From assembly GCF_008107725.1 (NCBI RefSeq), contig NZ_VIRN01000064.1:1426001-1490000 (forward strand): a stretch of DNA of 64,000 nt, read 5' to 3'. Origin of the DNA: Marinobacter sp. BW6. Lineage in GTDB: Bacteria > Pseudomonadota > Gammaproteobacteria > Pseudomonadales > Oleiphilaceae. The position numbers were made by a program, and so were the translations under genes. The notes under the pieces were generated by a model, which saw nothing but the letters and a program-made list of their open reading frames with translations, searched no databases and was not told the DNA's origin. Shown one piece after another: positions 1 through 8,129 of this stretch (positions are counted from its first letter, which is position 1; every line of letters starts with the position of its first letter).

Positions 1-49
1 CGGGGAGGCTGCGGGCTATGTCCAGTGCGGATACGTTGTCTTGGCTCAT
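1..49 (-). CDS. atuH: AtuH-like protein, 5' end only (cut by window edge)
   Basis: Only the first 16 codons are present. The reverse strand gives an ATG at 49-47 followed by SQDNVSALDIARSLP, and a GGAAAG ribosome binding site lies just upstream. The gene follows atuG in the same direction after a 63-bp gap, which is the position of atuH (a putative acyl-CoA synthetase) in the Pseudomonas atu cluster. The identity is inferred from gene order alone, since 16 residues carry no diagnostic motif. Confidence 0.5.
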   Translation of the reverse strand, partial: MSQDNVSALDIARSLP

Positions 50-112
50 GGTCTTTCCGTTTGTCCCTTTTATTGTGTGGACGTTGAGCCCGAAACAACG
101 CATGCCTCGGGC

Positions 113-940
113 TCAGTCCAGAAACAGATCTGGCATCAGGGGCTTGTCGCCCGGCTCATACCGGTAATGATCGAAGTCCGTAATGCCGTCCTGCCTGAGC
201 AGGTCCTCGTCGATCAGGTTCTGGCCGGTCATGGTTTCCGACGACCGGTTCAGGATGCTGGCGGCAGCATCGGCCATGATGTCAGGCTTCCTGCCCTGGG
301 CCATCATCTGGGGCCCGCCCACTTCAAATTCGATGGCCGCCGTGGCAATCAGCGTTTTTGGCCACAGCGTGTTAACCGCAATGCCGTACCGCTTGAATTC
401 CTCGGCCATGCCCAGACTCAGCATCGTCATGGCGTATTTTGTGGTGGTGTAGGGCCCATACTGGGCGAACCACCGGGTATTCAGGTTTAGAGGCGGCGAC
501 AGGCTCAGGATATGGGCCTGGTCAGACTCCTTCAGCCAGGGCAGGGCCGCTTGGCTGCAGGCCATCACCGCCCGTGCATTGACCTGATGCATCAGGTCAT
601 ATCGACTGACCTTGAGGTTTTCCACGCCCGTCAGTCGGATGGCGCCAGCATTGTTCACAAGGGCGTCGATGCCGCCGAAATGTTCGCCAGCTTCATCGAC
701 ACGCTGGCGAATCTGCTTCTCGTCACGGACATCCAGGACCAGTGGCAGTGCCTGGCCGCCGGCTTCACACACTTCCTCGGCCACCGTATGAATCGTGCCG
801 GGCAGTTTCGGGTGCGGTGTGTCCGATTTGGCAGCAATCACCACGTTGGCGCCCTGCCGGGCACAGGCGAGGGCAATGGCCCGGCCAATGCCCCGGCTGG
901 CGCCGGTGATAAAAACGGTGCGGTTACGCAATGTGCTCAT
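113..940 (-). CDS. atuG: AtuG, short-chain dehydrogenase/reductase
   Basis: A 275-residue short-chain dehydrogenase. The N-terminus carries the nucleotide-binding motif TGASRGIGRAIA (about residues 12-23), followed by NNAG near residue 91 and a YxxxK catalytic motif in YTTTKYA. In the atu pathway AtuG is thought to be one of two dehydrogenases acting on the alcohol/aldehyde or hydroxyacyl stage of citronellol breakdown; the exact substrate is not settled. Its ATG overlaps the atuF stop codon by 4 bp (ATGA), so the two are translationally coupled. The C-terminal portion after the catalytic motif resembles HSDL2-type SDRs. Confidence 0.85.
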   Translation of the reverse strand: MSTLRNRTVFITGASRGIGRAIALACARQGANVVIAAKSDTPHPKLPGTIHTVAEEVCEAGGQALPLVLDVRDEKQIRQRVDEAGEHFGGIDALVNNAGAIRLTGVENLKVSRYDLMHQVNARAVMACSQAALPWLKESDQAHILSLSPPLNLNTRWFAQYGPYTTTKYAMTMLSLGMAEEFKRYGIAVNTLWPKTLIATAAIEFEVGGPQMMAQGRKPDIMADAAASILNRSSETMTGQNLIDEDLLRQDGITDFDHYRYEPGDKPLMPDLFLD

Positions 941-2907
941 GCGTTGCTCTCCTGTTCGGCCGTCTCGTTGGCAGTAATCTCAACCAGCAACTGGCTTCGT
1001 TTCACCTGGTCACCTTTGCTGGCTTGGACCGCGCCAACAATACCGTCGCGGTCGGCTTTCACCGGATGTTCCATTTTCATGGCTTCCAGTATCACCAGCG
1101 TATCGCCCTGACGAACGCTCTGGCCAGTCTCGACCAACACGTCAATGATAGCGCCATCCATGGTTGCCTGAATTCGGCCGCTGCCGGCACCACCAGCACC
1201 CTGCGCAGGCTGGTGGGTAACATCCCGCACCGACCAGGATTGCCCGAACGCCTGCAAATATAGAGAATCGCCCTGGCGGTGATATTGGCAAGTCTGACGA
1301 ACGCCGTTGTCGATAATGCATAAAAGGCCATCGCGCTGGCTTTCGAGGACCAGGGTATGCTGGGTTTCACCCATACTGACAGACAACCGGTTGCCGCTGC
1401 GGGTAACCAGTAACTCAACGGTGGTTTCGCCGGTTTCCAGCTTGATTGGTGTCATGGTGGCCGGCGCATTGCTCCAGGCGCTCTGGCCTGAACTGCCATG
1501 GTCGAGCACGCAGGCGGCCAGGGCAAGCTGGCGAATGGTCAGGTTTTGCGGCTGAAGGGACGGATCGTCCTTGAAGGCCTGTTGAAGGAAGGCCGTGGTC
1601 GCCCCGCCGGCCCCGAAAGTCTCGTCTGCGATAATCCGGCTCAGGAAATGGCGGTTGGTGGTCACACCGAACACGGTCGTGTCCTCAAGCGAGCGGATCA
1701 GCCGACGGCGGGCTTCATCTCGGTTCTGGCCCCAGGCAATTACTTTTGCCAGCATGGGGTCGTAGTGGGGAGTGATGCTGTCCCCGGAGCGAACGCCCGT
1801 ATCGTATCGAAGGCCTTCCCCCTCGGCGGGTTCGAAGGCATACAGCGGGCCGGTCTGGGGCGTGAAACCCTGGGCAGGGTCTTCCGCATAAAGCCGTACT
1901 TCGATGGCGTGGCCGTTCAGGCGGATATCGTCCTGGGCCAGAGGCAACGAAAGCCCCTCGGCAACGGTGAGCTGCCAGGCCACGAGGTCCTGGCCGGTAA
2001 TCAGCTCGGTGACCGGGTGTTCCACCTGCAGTCGGGTGTTCATTTCCAGGAAATAGAAATTCCGGTGTTTGTCCACCAGGAACTCGACGGTGCCGGCACC
2101 TTCGTAATTGCAGGCCAGCGCCGCTTTGACTGCTGCTTCGCCCATGGCCTGGCGTAATTCCGGCGTCACGAAGGGGGAGGGCGCTTCTTCGACCACTTTC
2201 TGGTGCCGGCGCTGCACCGAGCAGTCCCGCTCTCCCAGGTGCACCGCGTTACCGTGGCGATCGGCGAACACCTGGATTTCCACATGGCGGGGTTCAATAA
2301 CCGCTTTTTCAAGGATCAGTTCGTCATCTCCAAAGGCCTGTTTTGATTCCGAACGTGCCCGCTTGATGTTGTCGGCGAGGTCGGAGTCGCTTTCGACCAA
2401 GCGCATACCCCGGCCACCGCCGCCGGCGGAGGCTTTGATCATCAGGGGATAGCCGATGTCTTTGGCCGCTGCGATGAGTTCGTCGTCGCTGGCGTTGTTG
2501 CCTTCATAGCCGGGCACCACGGGCACGCCGGCTTCCTGCATGGCGATTTTGGATCGGCGTTTGCTGCCCATAAGTTCGATGGCCGAGGCTGGCGGGCCAA
2601 CGAAGACCAGGCCGGCATCTTTGCAGGCATTGGAGAAGGCGGCATTTTCGGAGAGGAAACCGTAGCCGGGGTGGACACAGTCGGCGCCGGTTTTGCGGGC
2701 GGCATCGAGGATGGCGTCGCTGTTCAGGTAGGAGGCGGATACCTGAGCCGGGCCAATGCAGACGGCTTCGTCGGCCAGTTCCACGTGCATGGCTTTGGCG
2801 TCGGCTTCGGAGTAGACGGCCACGGTGCGGTACCCCAGGGCTTTCGCGGTACGGATCACCCGGACTGCGATTTCGCCGCGGTTGGCTATTAATAGTTTTC
2901 TTAACAT
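937..2907 (-). CDS. atuF: AtuF, geranyl-CoA carboxylase biotin-carrying alpha subunit
   Basis: A 656-residue biotin-dependent acyl-CoA carboxylase alpha subunit. Residues 1 to about 450 form the biotin carboxylase part, with the ATP-grasp glycine loop KASAGGGGRGMR and the substrate-binding signature MNTRLQVEHPVTE. The C-terminal biotin carrier domain has the EAMKMEH motif, with the biotinylated lysine at about residue 611. Together with AtuC it should carboxylate the methyl branch of cis-geranyl-CoA. Assignment to geranyl-CoA carboxylase rather than methylcrotonyl-CoA carboxylase (LiuD) rests on the atu gene order. The start lies 39 bp downstream of a hairpin repeat at 2947-3042. Confidence 0.9.
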   Translation of the reverse strand: MLRKLLIANRGEIAVRVIRTAKALGYRTVAVYSEADAKAMHVELADEAVCIGPAQVSASYLNSDAILDAARKTGADCVHPGYGFLSENAAFSNACKDAGLVFVGPPASAIELMGSKRRSKIAMQEAGVPVVPGYEGNNASDDELIAAAKDIGYPLMIKASAGGGGRGMRLVESDSDLADNIKRARSESKQAFGDDELILEKAVIEPRHVEIQVFADRHGNAVHLGERDCSVQRRHQKVVEEAPSPFVTPELRQAMGEAAVKAALACNYEGAGTVEFLVDKHRNFYFLEMNTRLQVEHPVTELITGQDLVAWQLTVAEGLSLPLAQDDIRLNGHAIEVRLYAEDPAQGFTPQTGPLYAFEPAEGEGLRYDTGVRSGDSITPHYDPMLAKVIAWGQNRDEARRRLIRSLEDTTVFGVTTNRHFLSRIIADETFGAGGATTAFLQQAFKDDPSLQPQNLTIRQLALAACVLDHGSSGQSAWSNAPATMTPIKLETGETTVELLVTRSGNRLSVSMGETQHTLVLESQRDGLLCIIDNGVRQTCQYHRQGDSLYLQAFGQSWSVRDVTHQPAQGAGGAGSGRIQATMDGAIIDVLVETGQSVRQGDTLVILEAMKMEHPVKADRDGIVGAVQASKGDQVKRSQLLVEITANETAEQESNA

Positions 2908-2946
2908 GGTGCTGGTCTCATCTATTGGTGCCAGTCCGCGAGCGGC

Positions 2947-3042
2947 TGTGGGGTGGCTTTCAGGAAACCGCTACGAGCACATCCCTGTGCGCTTGGCGTC
3001 GGCCATCCTTGGCCGCCGACATTTCCTGAAAGCCACCCCACA
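2947..3042 (-). repeat. Constant-core, variable-arm hairpin element, copy 1
   Basis: Arms 2947-2967 and 3022-3042 are 21-bp perfect inverted repeats. The 54-nt core 2968-3021 reads, on the minus strand, TGTCGGCGGCC...GTAGCGG and contains two small hairpins with loops CAAGGATG and CAGGGATG. The minus-strand orientation (GGA loops) matches atu transcription, so the atuF leader would contain both hairpins. The core is nearly identical to those at 5165-5218, 5476-5529 and 42143-42196. The arms are shared only partly with copy 2 and not with the others. Confidence 0.9.
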
Positions 3043-3062
3043 CCCACTCGCTCCCCCGTAAC

Positions 3063-3884
3063 TCAGTCGTTGGATTCTGCCCAGGCTGGTGGACGCTTTT
3101 GCATGAAGGCCATGGTGCCCTCCGTTCCTTCGCTTCCCCGGATGGCTTCCGCAAATTTTTCCGCCGCGCTGTCCAGCAAACCGCTCATCGGCTCATGACC
3201 CACCCGATGCAGCAACGCCTTGGTTTCAGCGGTAGCAACCGGTGCGCAATGACGAACACGATCCAGAGCGCTAGCCAGCATCTCTTCCAGTTCATCATCC
3301 GAAGATGCCACCTGGTGAACGATGCCAAGACGGCAAGCCTCGTTCGCATCGATTCTCAAGCCCAGCAGGGCCAGCCGTCGGGCCTGTGTGAGGCCGATTC
3401 GTTGAACCACAAACGGTGCAATCTGGGCGGGAATGACGCCGAGGGAGGTTTCCGGCATGCCGAATTTGGCCGTTGGCCCGGCGATGGCGACGTCGGAAAC
3501 GCAGGCCAGGCCGAACCCGCCGCCCATGACGGCGCCTTCGGTGACCGCGACAACAACTTTCGAGGATTCGTTGACCTGTTGGATCATCTGGCCGAAGGCC
3601 CGGTTCAGGCGATAGAACGGATCGGCCTCACCCTCGGCAGCTTTCTGGCCACGGGCACCGGCCATGTCTTTGATATCACCGCCGGCACAAAAATGACCAC
3701 CGGCGCCCCGGATGACGACGGCTCGGATATGCAGATCGTTTTCGATCTGGGTAAATACCGCGGACAGTTCCGCCACCATCTCCAGGCTCATGGCGTTCCG
3801 AGCGTCCGGTCGGTTGATGGTGATAAACAGGGTGGGGCCCTGTTTTTCCAGAAGCAGTGTTTCGCAATGCGGTACCTGGTCCAT
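3063..3884 (-). CDS. atuE: AtuE, isohexenylglutaconyl-CoA hydratase (crotonase family)
   Basis: A 273-residue enoyl-CoA hydratase/isomerase-family protein. It shows the crotonase fold signatures NRPDARNAMS, the first oxyanion-hole region GAGGHFCAGGDIKDM and the second region GAVMGGGFGLA. In the atu route it hydrates isohexenyl-glutaconyl-CoA, the product of geranyl-CoA carboxylase. It follows atuD by 22 bp, with a GGTGGAG ribosome binding site before the ATG. The family call is firm; the substrate is inferred from its place between atuD and atuF. Confidence 0.87.
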   Translation of the reverse strand: MDQVPHCETLLLEKQGPTLFITINRPDARNAMSLEMVAELSAVFTQIENDLHIRAVVIRGAGGHFCAGGDIKDMAGARGQKAAEGEADPFYRLNRAFGQMIQQVNESSKVVVAVTEGAVMGGGFGLACVSDVAIAGPTAKFGMPETSLGVIPAQIAPFVVQRIGLTQARRLALLGLRIDANEACRLGIVHQVASSDDELEEMLASALDRVRHCAPVATAETKALLHRVGHEPMSGLLDSAAEKFAEAIRGSEGTEGTMAFMQKRPPAWAESND

Positions 3885-3906
3885 AAATCACTCCACCGTC
3901 TGTTTC

Positions 3907-5067
3907 TTAGTCGCGTTTCTTGCCCGGAAGGGTGCCCATCATCTTGCAGATAATCCCGAGCATGATTTCGTCGGCACCACCGCCAATGGAGACCAGCCGA
4001 ACATCCCGGTGTGCGCGGGAAATGGGGTTGTCCCACATGTAACCATTACCGCCCCAGTACTGCAGGCAGCTGTCGGTAACCTCACGACCCAGGCGACCGG
4101 CCTTGAGCTTGGCCATGGAAGCCAGGCGGGTCACATCCTTGCCTTCAACGTGGAGTTCACAGGCCTGGTAGGTGAGGGCACGCAGGGCTTCGACTTCGGT
4201 TTGCAGTTCTGCAAGGCGGAAGTGGATGACCTGATTGTCGATCAGCGGCTGGCCGAAGGTTTTGCGCTCGCGGCAGTACTCAATGGTCTTGGTGATGCAG
4301 TTTTCCAGCGCCTTGATCACGTTGGCCGCACCCCAGAGGCGTTCCTCCTGGAACTGGAGCATCTGCATCATGAAACCGGTACCTTCGGCGCCAATGCGGT
4401 AACGCTGAGGAACGCGTACGTCGTCAAAGAAGATCTGGGCGGTTTCCGAGGAGCGCATGCCTAGTTTGTTCAGGTGGGGGCTGAAGGAGATGCCCGGTGT
4501 GTTGGTGGGCACCACGATCAGGGATTTGTTCTTGTGGGGCTTGTCGTCCGAGGTGTTCGCCAGCAGACAGATGAAGTCCGACTTGGGGCTGTTGGTGATC
4601 CACATCTTGGAGCCGTTGATGATGTAGTCGTCACCGTCTTTCTTGGCAGTGGTTTTCATTCCTGCCACATCAGAACCTGCGCCAACTTCACTGACGCCAA
4701 TACAGCCCACCATATCACCAGCAATGGCCGGCGCGAGGAAACTGCGTTTCAGTTCATCAGATCCAAACCGGGAAATCGCCGGAGTACACATATCGGTCTG
4801 AACCCCGATGGCAAGCGGAACACCACCACAATGGGCCATGCCCAGTTCTTCAGCCGCTACCAGGTTGTAGCTGTAATCCAGCCCCATGCCACCGTATTCT
4901 TCCGGCTTCTGGATGCCCAGGATTCCCAGGTTGCCGAGCTTTTTGAACAGCTCATGAATCGGGAATTCCCCGGCGGCTTCCCACTCGTCGCAGTGGGGAT
5001 TGATTTCCTTCTCCACGAAATCGCGGACGGTTTTTCGAAGGGCTTCGTGTTCGGCTGTGAATTTCAC
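3907..5067 (-). CDS. atuD: AtuD, citronellyl-CoA dehydrogenase
   Basis: A 386-residue acyl-CoA dehydrogenase of normal length, using FAD to introduce the double bond that turns citronellyl-CoA into geranyl-CoA. Typical signatures are GCIGVSEVGAGSD, KMWITNSPKSD and the C-terminal QYWGGNGYMWDNPISRAHRD. At the C-terminal position where medium-chain enzymes have a catalytic Glu in IYEGT, this protein has IGGGADEIM, so the base must lie elsewhere. The start is GTG at 5067, chosen because AGGAGAAC lies upstream. The element at 5137-5246 lies 69 bp upstream. Confidence 0.87.
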   Translation of the reverse strand: MKFTAEHEALRKTVRDFVEKEINPHCDEWEAAGEFPIHELFKKLGNLGILGIQKPEEYGGMGLDYSYNLVAAEELGMAHCGGVPLAIGVQTDMCTPAISRFGSDELKRSFLAPAIAGDMVGCIGVSEVGAGSDVAGMKTTAKKDGDDYIINGSKMWITNSPKSDFICLLANTSDDKPHKNKSLIVVPTNTPGISFSPHLNKLGMRSSETAQIFFDDVRVPQRYRIGAEGTGFMMQMLQFQEERLWGAANVIKALENCITKTIEYCRERKTFGQPLIDNQVIHFRLAELQTEVEALRALTYQACELHVEGKDVTRLASMAKLKAGRLGREVTDSCLQYWGGNGYMWDNPISRAHRDVRLVSIGGGADEIMLGIICKMMGTLPGKKRD

Positions 5068-5136
5068 GTTTTTGTTCTCCTGCTGGTAGAGAGTCCGTGC
5101 CTTCTTGGTGTTGGTGCACGTTTGTTAGCTTGGGAC

Positions 5137-5246
5137 GCGGCTGTGTGGGATCGGTTTCAGAAAACCGCTACGAGCACATCCATGTGCGCTTGGCGTCGGC
5201 CATCCATGGCCGCCGACATTTTCTGAAACCGATCCCACACAGCCGC
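5137..5246 (-). repeat. Constant-core, variable-arm hairpin element, copy 2
   Basis: Arms 5137-5164 and 5219-5246 are 28-bp perfect inverted repeats. The 54-nt core 5165-5218 reads TGTCGGCGGCCATGGATGG... on the minus strand, with two hairpins whose loops are CATGGATG. The GGA-bearing strand is the strand transcribed in the atu operon, placing the element in the leader region of atuD. The outer arm resembles copy 1 in parts (GGCTGTG, TTTCAG, AAAA) but differs at many positions, each change being matched in the opposite arm. Confidence 0.92.
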
Positions 5247-5293
5247 TTATGTCTGCAAACTGGTTGCTGCCTGCTGGCAGTTTTGTTGTTTTT

Positions 5294-5385
5294 GTAGGTC
5301 GGGTTAGCCAAAGGCGTAACCCGACAGATTGGCGGGGTGGCCTGGCTTTTTTTGTCGGATTACGCCTTTGGCTAATCCGACCTAC
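5294..5385. repeat. REP pair in inverted orientation (REPIN-like)
   Basis: Two 33-nt copies, 5294-5326 and 5353-5385, face each other across 26 nt. Each copy is itself a hairpin: GTCGGGTTAGCC pairs with GGCGTAACCCGAC with one bulged G (left copy), and the right copy is the near-identical inverted version with AATCCGAC. The GTAGGTCGG...CCGACCTAC type is a familiar gammaproteobacterial REP sequence often associated with REP-associated tyrosine transposases. No transposase gene is in the window. It lies between copies 2 and 3 of the other repeat family. Confidence 0.85.
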
Positions 5386-5454
5386 GTTTGTTTCTCGCAT
5401 ACTTCTGAAAAGCGCTCTCACTGAAGGCTTTAACTCCGAATCCTGAAGAATCGG

Positions 5455-5550
5455 TTGGGCCCCTCTGTCCAAAAATGTCGACGGCCAAGGATGGCCGGCG
5501 CCAAGCGCACATGGATGTGCTCGTAGCGTTTTTTGGACAGAGGGGCCCAA
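5455..5550 (+). repeat. Constant-core, variable-arm hairpin element, copy 3
   Basis: Arms 5455-5475 and 5530-5550 are 21-bp perfect inverted repeats (outer end TTGGGCCCC, inner end CCAAAAA). The 54-nt core 5476-5529 reads TGTCGACGGCCAAGGATGG... on the plus strand, so its GGA loops would be antisense to atu mRNA. The arm sequence is unrelated to copies 1, 2, 4 and 5. With the REP pair and copy 2 it fills the 541-bp gap between atuC and atuD; nothing coding is seen in that gap. Confidence 0.92.
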
Positions 5551-5608
5551 TCGGTTCCTGCAGCTTATTCCGAAGACCAATAGGCGGGCCCCACCAAACC
5601 CAGAAAGC

Positions 5609-7225
5609 CTACAGGCGGGCCACCCCAAACGTATTAGGTCGCAACTGCCGAGCCTCGGCTTCCCGGCAAACATCGAGAACCAGAGCCAGAACCCGCCGGG
5701 TATCCCGCGGATCAATCAGTCCGTCATCCCACAGCCGGGCTGTTCCAAACAGCGCCGTTGAGCCTTCCTCCAGTTTCTTCGCCGTCGCCTGCTCCAGGAA
5801 ATCCAATGTCTTCGGATCTGGCTCCATACCGCCGCGGCGTTGCTTGTCCTCTGCCACAATGCGCATCACCTTGCCGGCCTGGGCCGGGCCCATGACCGCG
5901 GTTCGGCTGTTAGGCCAGGCGAAGATGAACCTTGGGTCCAGGCCGCGCCCGCACATGGCGTAGTTACCTGCACCATAGGAACCGCCGATGACAATTGCGA
6001 CCTTTGGCACCCGACAGTTGGCCACGGCCTGGATCATCTTCGAGCCGTGTTTGATGATGCCGTTCTGCTCCGAGTGGGTGCCCACCATGAAACCGGTCGT
6101 GTTGTGCAGGAACAGCAGCGGTGTTCCGGCCTGGTCGCAGAGCTGGATGAACTGCGCGGCCTTGGCGGAGCCCGCCGGGGTGATCGGGCCGTTGTTGCCG
6201 ATGATGCCGACCGAATGGCCTTCGATGCGGATGGTGCCGCAGACGGTCTGATCATCGAACTCGTTCTTGAAGTCCATGAACTTGGAACCGTCGGCGATAC
6301 GGGCAAGGATTTCGCGAACGTCATAGGGTTTTTTGGAATCTGCCGGAATCACGCCCAACAGTTCTTCGGCCGGGTAGAGAGGCTCCTCCCATTGAAGCTC
6401 GCGTCGGGGTGGAAGTTGCTCGTTCCAGGGTAGGGCTTCGAGGATGTTTCTCGCCTGGCGGATGCCGTCGGCATCGTTTTCGGCCAGGTACTCGGCTGTA
6501 CCCGCCACCGTTGCATGCATCTCCGCGCCACCGAGTTCCTCGTCGGTGGCGACTTCACCTGTGGCCGCTTTCAGAAGCGGAGGGCCTGCAAGGAACATCT
6601 TGGCCTGCTCGCGAACCACGATCACATAGTCGGACAGGCCAGGCTGATAGGCTCCGCCTGCCGTAGCGTTGCCGTGGACCACCGTTACCTGGGGGATTCC
6701 AGCAGCCGACATGCGGGCCTGGTTTGCAAAGCCCCGGGCGCCGAGTACAAAAATGTCGGTCGCGTAGTTAAGGTTGGCGCCGCCGCTTTCAGACAGGGAT
6801 ACCACCGGGAGCTTGTTCTCCATGGCGATCTGCTGCAGCCGGAGGGTCTTGTCCAGGCCGGCTGGCGTAATAGTGCCGCCTTTGATGGCGCTGTTGCTGG
6901 CCACCACCAGGCAGCGGATGCCGCTGACATAACCAATACCGGCGATGATACCGCCGCCGGCCTGGCTGCCGTCCTTGTCGTCGTGCATTTTGTAGCCGGC
7001 CAGGGAACAGAGCTCGAGGAAGGGTGTTCCCCGATCCAGCAACCGGTTAATGCGGTCCCTCGGAAGCAGCTTGCCCCTCTTGATAAACTTCTCGCGGGCG
7101 GCTTCCGCCAGATCCAGGACCTTCTGCTCAACGTCCCGGAACGTGGTGATGTGGGCTTCCATGGCTTCGGCGTTGGTGCGGAAGTCTTCGGACTGGGAGC
7201 TTACGGTGGATTCAAGTTCCTGCAT
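5609..7225 (-). CDS. atuC: AtuC, geranyl-CoA carboxylase beta (carboxyltransferase) subunit
   Basis: A 538-residue acyl-CoA carboxyltransferase beta subunit. It has tandem crotonase-type halves: an N-terminal acyl-CoA binding half with GGGIIAGIGYVSG and SESGGANL, and a C-terminal carboxybiotin half with GSYGAGNYAMCGR and GPAQAGKVM. It partners AtuF to carboxylate cis-geranyl-CoA. A methylcrotonyl-CoA carboxylase beta subunit (LiuB) would look alike, and the choice is made on neighbours. It begins 10 bp after atuB. After its stop comes a 541-bp gap full of repeats before atuD. Confidence 0.9.
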   Translation of the reverse strand: MQELESTVSSQSEDFRTNAEAMEAHITTFRDVEQKVLDLAEAAREKFIKRGKLLPRDRINRLLDRGTPFLELCSLAGYKMHDDKDGSQAGGGIIAGIGYVSGIRCLVVASNSAIKGGTITPAGLDKTLRLQQIAMENKLPVVSLSESGGANLNYATDIFVLGARGFANQARMSAAGIPQVTVVHGNATAGGAYQPGLSDYVIVVREQAKMFLAGPPLLKAATGEVATDEELGGAEMHATVAGTAEYLAENDADGIRQARNILEALPWNEQLPPRRELQWEEPLYPAEELLGVIPADSKKPYDVREILARIADGSKFMDFKNEFDDQTVCGTIRIEGHSVGIIGNNGPITPAGSAKAAQFIQLCDQAGTPLLFLHNTTGFMVGTHSEQNGIIKHGSKMIQAVANCRVPKVAIVIGGSYGAGNYAMCGRGLDPRFIFAWPNSRTAVMGPAQAGKVMRIVAEDKQRRGGMEPDPKTLDFLEQATAKKLEEGSTALFGTARLWDDGLIDPRDTRRVLALVLDVCREAEARQLRPNTFGVARL

Positions 7226-7235
7226 GTTCGGCTCC

Positions 7236-8102
7236 TCAGTCGTCGCTCAGAACTTTCGGGGTGACAGCCCGATGAAAGCCGTTGTAGGGCTCGTTGTTCT
7301 TGGCTTTCGGCAACGGCCAGACTCGGCCTCCTTGTGACGCACCGCCGTCGATCCTGAGACAATCTCCGCTGATGAACGCTGCGCCCGGGCTGAGCAAAAA
7401 GCAGATGGCAGAGCTGACTTCGGATTCAGTGCCCATTCGCTTGATGGGCACGTTGTCGCCAAGACTGCGGATCCACTGCTTCATGTGTTCGGGGTAATTG
7501 TCCATGCCGCTTGAGGCAATCCAGCCCGGAGCGACCGCGTTCACCCGAACGCCGGAAGCCCCCCATTCCACGGCGGCTGTCTGGGTAAAATTCACCATCC
7601 CGGCTCGCGCCGCGCCCGAATGCCCCATGCCGGGCATGCCGCCCCACATATCGGCCACGATATTGACGATGGCGCCCCCGGTTTTGGACAGCGCCTGGGT
7701 ATAGGCTTCCCGTGCCATCAGAAAGCCGCCGGTCAGATTGGTGCGCACCACGGTCTCCCAGCCCTTCTGGTTGATCCCCGTCAACGGTGCCTGAAACTGC
7801 CCGCCGGCATTGTTCACCAAACCATTCAGGCCTCCGTGCTCGGCAATGATCGCCTTCACCGTAGCTTTGACCGATTCCTCTTCGCGGATATCACAGACGT
7901 GGGCGGACGCAATGCCGCCGTCCTCGATGATCTCTGCTTTTACGGATTCCACTTTTTCGACCTTGCGACCGACCAGGGCAACCCGCGCACCCAGGGCAGC
8001 AAGCTCATGGGCCGTACATCGACCAATGCCAGAACCACCACCGGTAACAATAAACACCTGGTCCTTGAACAGGCCCGGATTAAAAACAGATTGATAGCTC
8101 AT
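7236..8102 (-). CDS. atuB: AtuB, short-chain dehydrogenase/reductase with unusual active site
   Basis: A 288-residue short-chain dehydrogenase. The cofactor motif TGGGSGIGRCTA lies near residues 20-31 and NNAGGQF near residue 97. At the place of the usual YxxxK catalytic motif the sequence reads SGAAR (within GMGHSGAARAGMVN), so neither Tyr nor Lys is present. This deviation fits the 2,4-dienoyl-CoA reductase/trans-2-enoyl-CoA reductase-like SDR branch, which also lacks the classical motif. In the atu cluster AtuB has been suggested to act on citronellol/citronellal; the missing residues make a simple alcohol dehydrogenase role doubtful. Confidence 0.82.
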   Translation of the reverse strand: MSYQSVFNPGLFKDQVFIVTGGGSGIGRCTAHELAALGARVALVGRKVEKVESVKAEIIEDGGIASAHVCDIREEESVKATVKAIIAEHGGLNGLVNNAGGQFQAPLTGINQKGWETVVRTNLTGGFLMAREAYTQALSKTGGAIVNIVADMWGGMPGMGHSGAARAGMVNFTQTAAVEWGASGVRVNAVAPGWIASSGMDNYPEHMKQWIRSLGDNVPIKRMGTESEVSSAICFLLSPGAAFISGDCLRIDGGASQGGRVWPLPKAKNNEPYNGFHRAVTPKVLSDD

Positions 8103-8129
8103 ATCTCGAAAACCTTTTCCAATGTTCGG

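Noticed and set aside
41-490. 149-codon frame on the plus strand at the left edge
   Set aside because: It is antisense to atuG, and has no family motif; codon pattern follows from the high-GC gene opposite.
2940-3062. MITE with terminal inverted repeats
   Set aside because: MITE ends are conserved between copies; here the ends differ between copies and the centre is conserved, and no flanking direct target duplication is evident.
3099-3953. 284-codon plus-strand frame
   Set aside because: Antisense shadow of atuE, running into the end of atuD; no ribosome binding site or family motif.
5137-5550. Integron attC sites or a CRISPR array as explanation for the repeats
   Set aside because: There are no RYYYAAC/GTTRRRY boxes, no integrase, no regularly spaced short repeats with unique spacers, and the copies are also found 37 kb away.
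5455-5550. Simple rho-independent terminator
   Set aside because: The T-run and stem are suggestive, but the 54-nt loop holds a conserved core found elsewhere and the arms are not terminator-like in the other copies.
5125-5715. 196-codon minus-strand frame across the repeat-filled gap
   Set aside because: It runs through two hairpin elements and the REP pair, so its peptide only reflects repeat sequence.
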